A DNA stretch of 64,000 nt from Nymphaea colorata (taxonomy: Eukaryota > Streptophyta > Magnoliopsida > Nymphaeales > Nymphaeaceae), in assembly GCF_008831285.2 (NCBI RefSeq), contig NC_045146.1, forward strand, positions 1,116,001 through 1,180,000. The letters run 5' to 3'. Below are positions 62,601 to 64,000 of this stretch, piece after piece (the stretch's first letter is position 1; every line of letters begins with the position of its first letter). A program made the position numbers and the translations under genes. Under the pieces are notes generated by a model. The model was not told the DNA's origin. It saw only the letters and a list, made by a program, of their open reading frames with translations, and did no database searches.

Positions 62601-64000
62601 CTCATATTAGTAGAATGTGCATGCTAAAGCTTAATACAGGTATGGGAAAATCCTGACCATGGAACCAAATAGGAAAACAAGTTGAAAAGAATAAACAAGT
62701 TACCAAAGGACAATAGCTTTTGGTAACAAAATAAAAACTTCAAAATAGGAATGTGTTCCATTCTAACGACCTAAAAGAATCAAATAGCAAGATCATCCAG
62801 CAGACAGCAATGGAAAATTGTCACTGAACTGAAGAGACGTCACAAGTTTGAATCCTAGTCATCCAGCTAGTTGCCTAATCCTGCTAGTGCTAGGCACCAG
62901 TCAGCCGACTAGTCCCTGCCCCCAAGTTGGCTGAGCCCATTGACGAGTAAAAATATACATATATATATATATACATATAAATGATTTTTGTTATACATAC
63001 ATACATATATATATACGTTTCAAAAAAGAATTTTATAATTATGTTCTGTGTACTTTATATTTGTGTTAAACACATTTTGTATCTAATATTTCTACGTATT
63101 ATATATGCTCCTCTTTCCAAAATGTGAGGGTCCACATAGTGTAGACATATTGCAAGTGCTCCAAAACGTGAAGTGGCTTTTTAAGTCTACATATGTTTTT
63201 AAGCGTATAAGCATGTATATGTTTTTCAAAAATCTGTTAATTTTATTTAGCCAATGACTTCGACTGGCCGAGACAGATGGACTAGTCTTTTTAAGGCCTT
63301 GACCACTTGTGTCCCACTCCCAATTTTGAGTACTAAGGTTCGAATATCGCAAATGGGGTTCTCAGCAAAAGCTACACAGTGTAATCGATTAACTAAAGAT
63401 GAAGGCGTCCGCCACTGAAGCGCTTCTTCCAAGTTGATCAGAACAAAGACAAACAAAGCAGAAAATTAAACAGAACGTATAAGGGAAAACTCACAGCACC
63501 ACAGCTCTCCGAGCCCATCTTTCTACGGTCGGTCTTTGAGTTCCCACCATTGAACATTGCCGTCTTTTTGCCGGCACCCCTCTCTCCTAATCTCGCTTCT
63601 CCTCCGAAATCCCGTTGCCGCTTCCCTAAACCCCTTTTCTGATGCTTCTCCTCCTCGTCCCCCTCCTCACCAGCGTCATCTTCTTCTTCCTCCTCATCAG
63701 TTCTGCCGTTAACAAAAGCCTTCTTCCGCTTCATTTTCTTATTGTTCTCAGGGAGAAAACTAGCCCGACACTCCTTTCGCCCAGAATTCCCCACCAAAAC
63801 TTCGCCACCCAACTTTCTCTTCTTTTTCTTCTTCTTTAAAGAAGTCTCTATAAATCCGACACGCGTCCGTTTCCTCTTATTCCATTTTAACTCCTTCCTT
63901 GCCGCAAAGGAGTCAAGCTCAGCCCGGCCGGAATCGCCACTGCTGGGAGGCATTACCCGGTGCTTCTTGGCGAGCGAGTGATGCTTCTCGCACAACGATT
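49384..64000 (-). CDS. JmjC histone demethylase (JMJ25/IBM1-like, KDM3 class), 5'-partial, 12 exons in window
   Basis: Exons joined in frame: 64000-63495, 61816-61686, 61532-61433, 61119-60987, 60886-60823, 60569-59798, 58437-58108, 56581-55361, 55279-55207, 55125-55040, 52132-52013 and 49488-49384 (TGA 49384-49386), about 1211 residues. The window begins inside a WRC-type tail ([13 protein letters not shown]), so the true start is upstream. Next come a Lys-rich then Glu/Asp-rich region, a RING-like Cys cluster (CHQCQRND...[12 protein letters not shown] pattern), a second Cys cluster (CDNCNTS...CPNC...CLTCC) and the JmjC domain. Fe(II) ligands are visible as HCD ([11 protein letters not shown]) and the distal His in GCPHQVRN. 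Family members remove H3K9 methylation in the nucleus and protect genes from silencing. An acidic, Ser-rich stretch of about 350 residues (exon 8) separates the two halves of JmjC. Activity is inferred from intact ligands only. Confidence 0.92.
50571..50613. repeat. (TA)n microsatellite in the last intron of the JmjC gene
   Basis: About 21 TA units. A tract like this can vary in length between individuals. Confidence 0.95.
51138..51150 (-). other. Orphan copia-type primer binding site in a JmjC intron
   Basis: On the - strand TGGTATCAGAGCC occurs here, identical to the primer sites of elements A and B. No LTR ending in CA lies right beside it and no gag was found, so it is at most the trace of an LTR or TRIM element inside the intron. 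Confidence 0.4.
53621..53643. repeat. (GT)n microsatellite in the 2.9-kb JmjC intron
   Basis: About 11 TG units. Confidence 0.9.

Noticed and set aside
1-64000. CRISPR arrays, rRNA, tRNA, bacterial operons or organelle gene insertions
   Set aside because: None was seen. Repeats are simple sequence or transposon-derived, and the genes have plant introns and families.

Overview
This window is nuclear DNA from a flowering plant. The evidence is Ty1-copia LTR retrotransposons with an initiator-Met-tRNA primer site, two G-type lectin receptor kinases, an intron-containing mid-SUN protein gene and a plant-type JmjC (KDM3 class) demethylase gene with a WRC-type zinc finger tail. The sequence does not allow a species call.

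Layout. (1) 1-~3.98 kb: the 3' part of a well preserved Ty1-copia element on the + strand. Its polyprotein frame is open to the window edge and is broken by one in-frame TAG. (2) 4.7-12.0 kb: a tandem pair of G-type lectin S-receptor-like kinase genes on the - strand. The proximal copy is intact and intronless. The distal copy is a pseudogene with three in-frame stops and a 1-bp deletion. (3) 12.4-27.7 kb: a transposon graveyard with a small inverted-repeat element, an L1-type LINE remnant and a nest of insertions. An old copia gag fragment is split by a 12.7-kb composite copia element (A) flanked by the 5-bp duplication ACTTG. The third LTR of element A is itself split by a GC-rich hAT-like element (8-bp duplication) and by a second complete-ended copia element (B, two 475-bp LTRs, duplication GCCTC). 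(4) 29.6-34.1 kb: a four-exon SUN-domain gene on the + strand that I could join in frame. (5) 34.2-49.4 kb: gene-poor DNA with decayed copia fragments, small inverted-repeat elements and simple repeats. (6) 49.4-64.0 kb: a JmjC demethylase gene on the - strand. Twelve exons join in frame across the window, and the 5' end lies beyond it.

How it fits together. There is no operon-like linkage. The three functional genes are independent: a plasma-membrane receptor kinase, a nuclear envelope/ER SUN protein and a nuclear histone demethylase. Most of the rest is retrotransposon debris, and its target-site duplications let the order of insertion be read directly. All splice models come from reading GT/AG sites, phase and family resemblance by eye. 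No transcript evidence was available.
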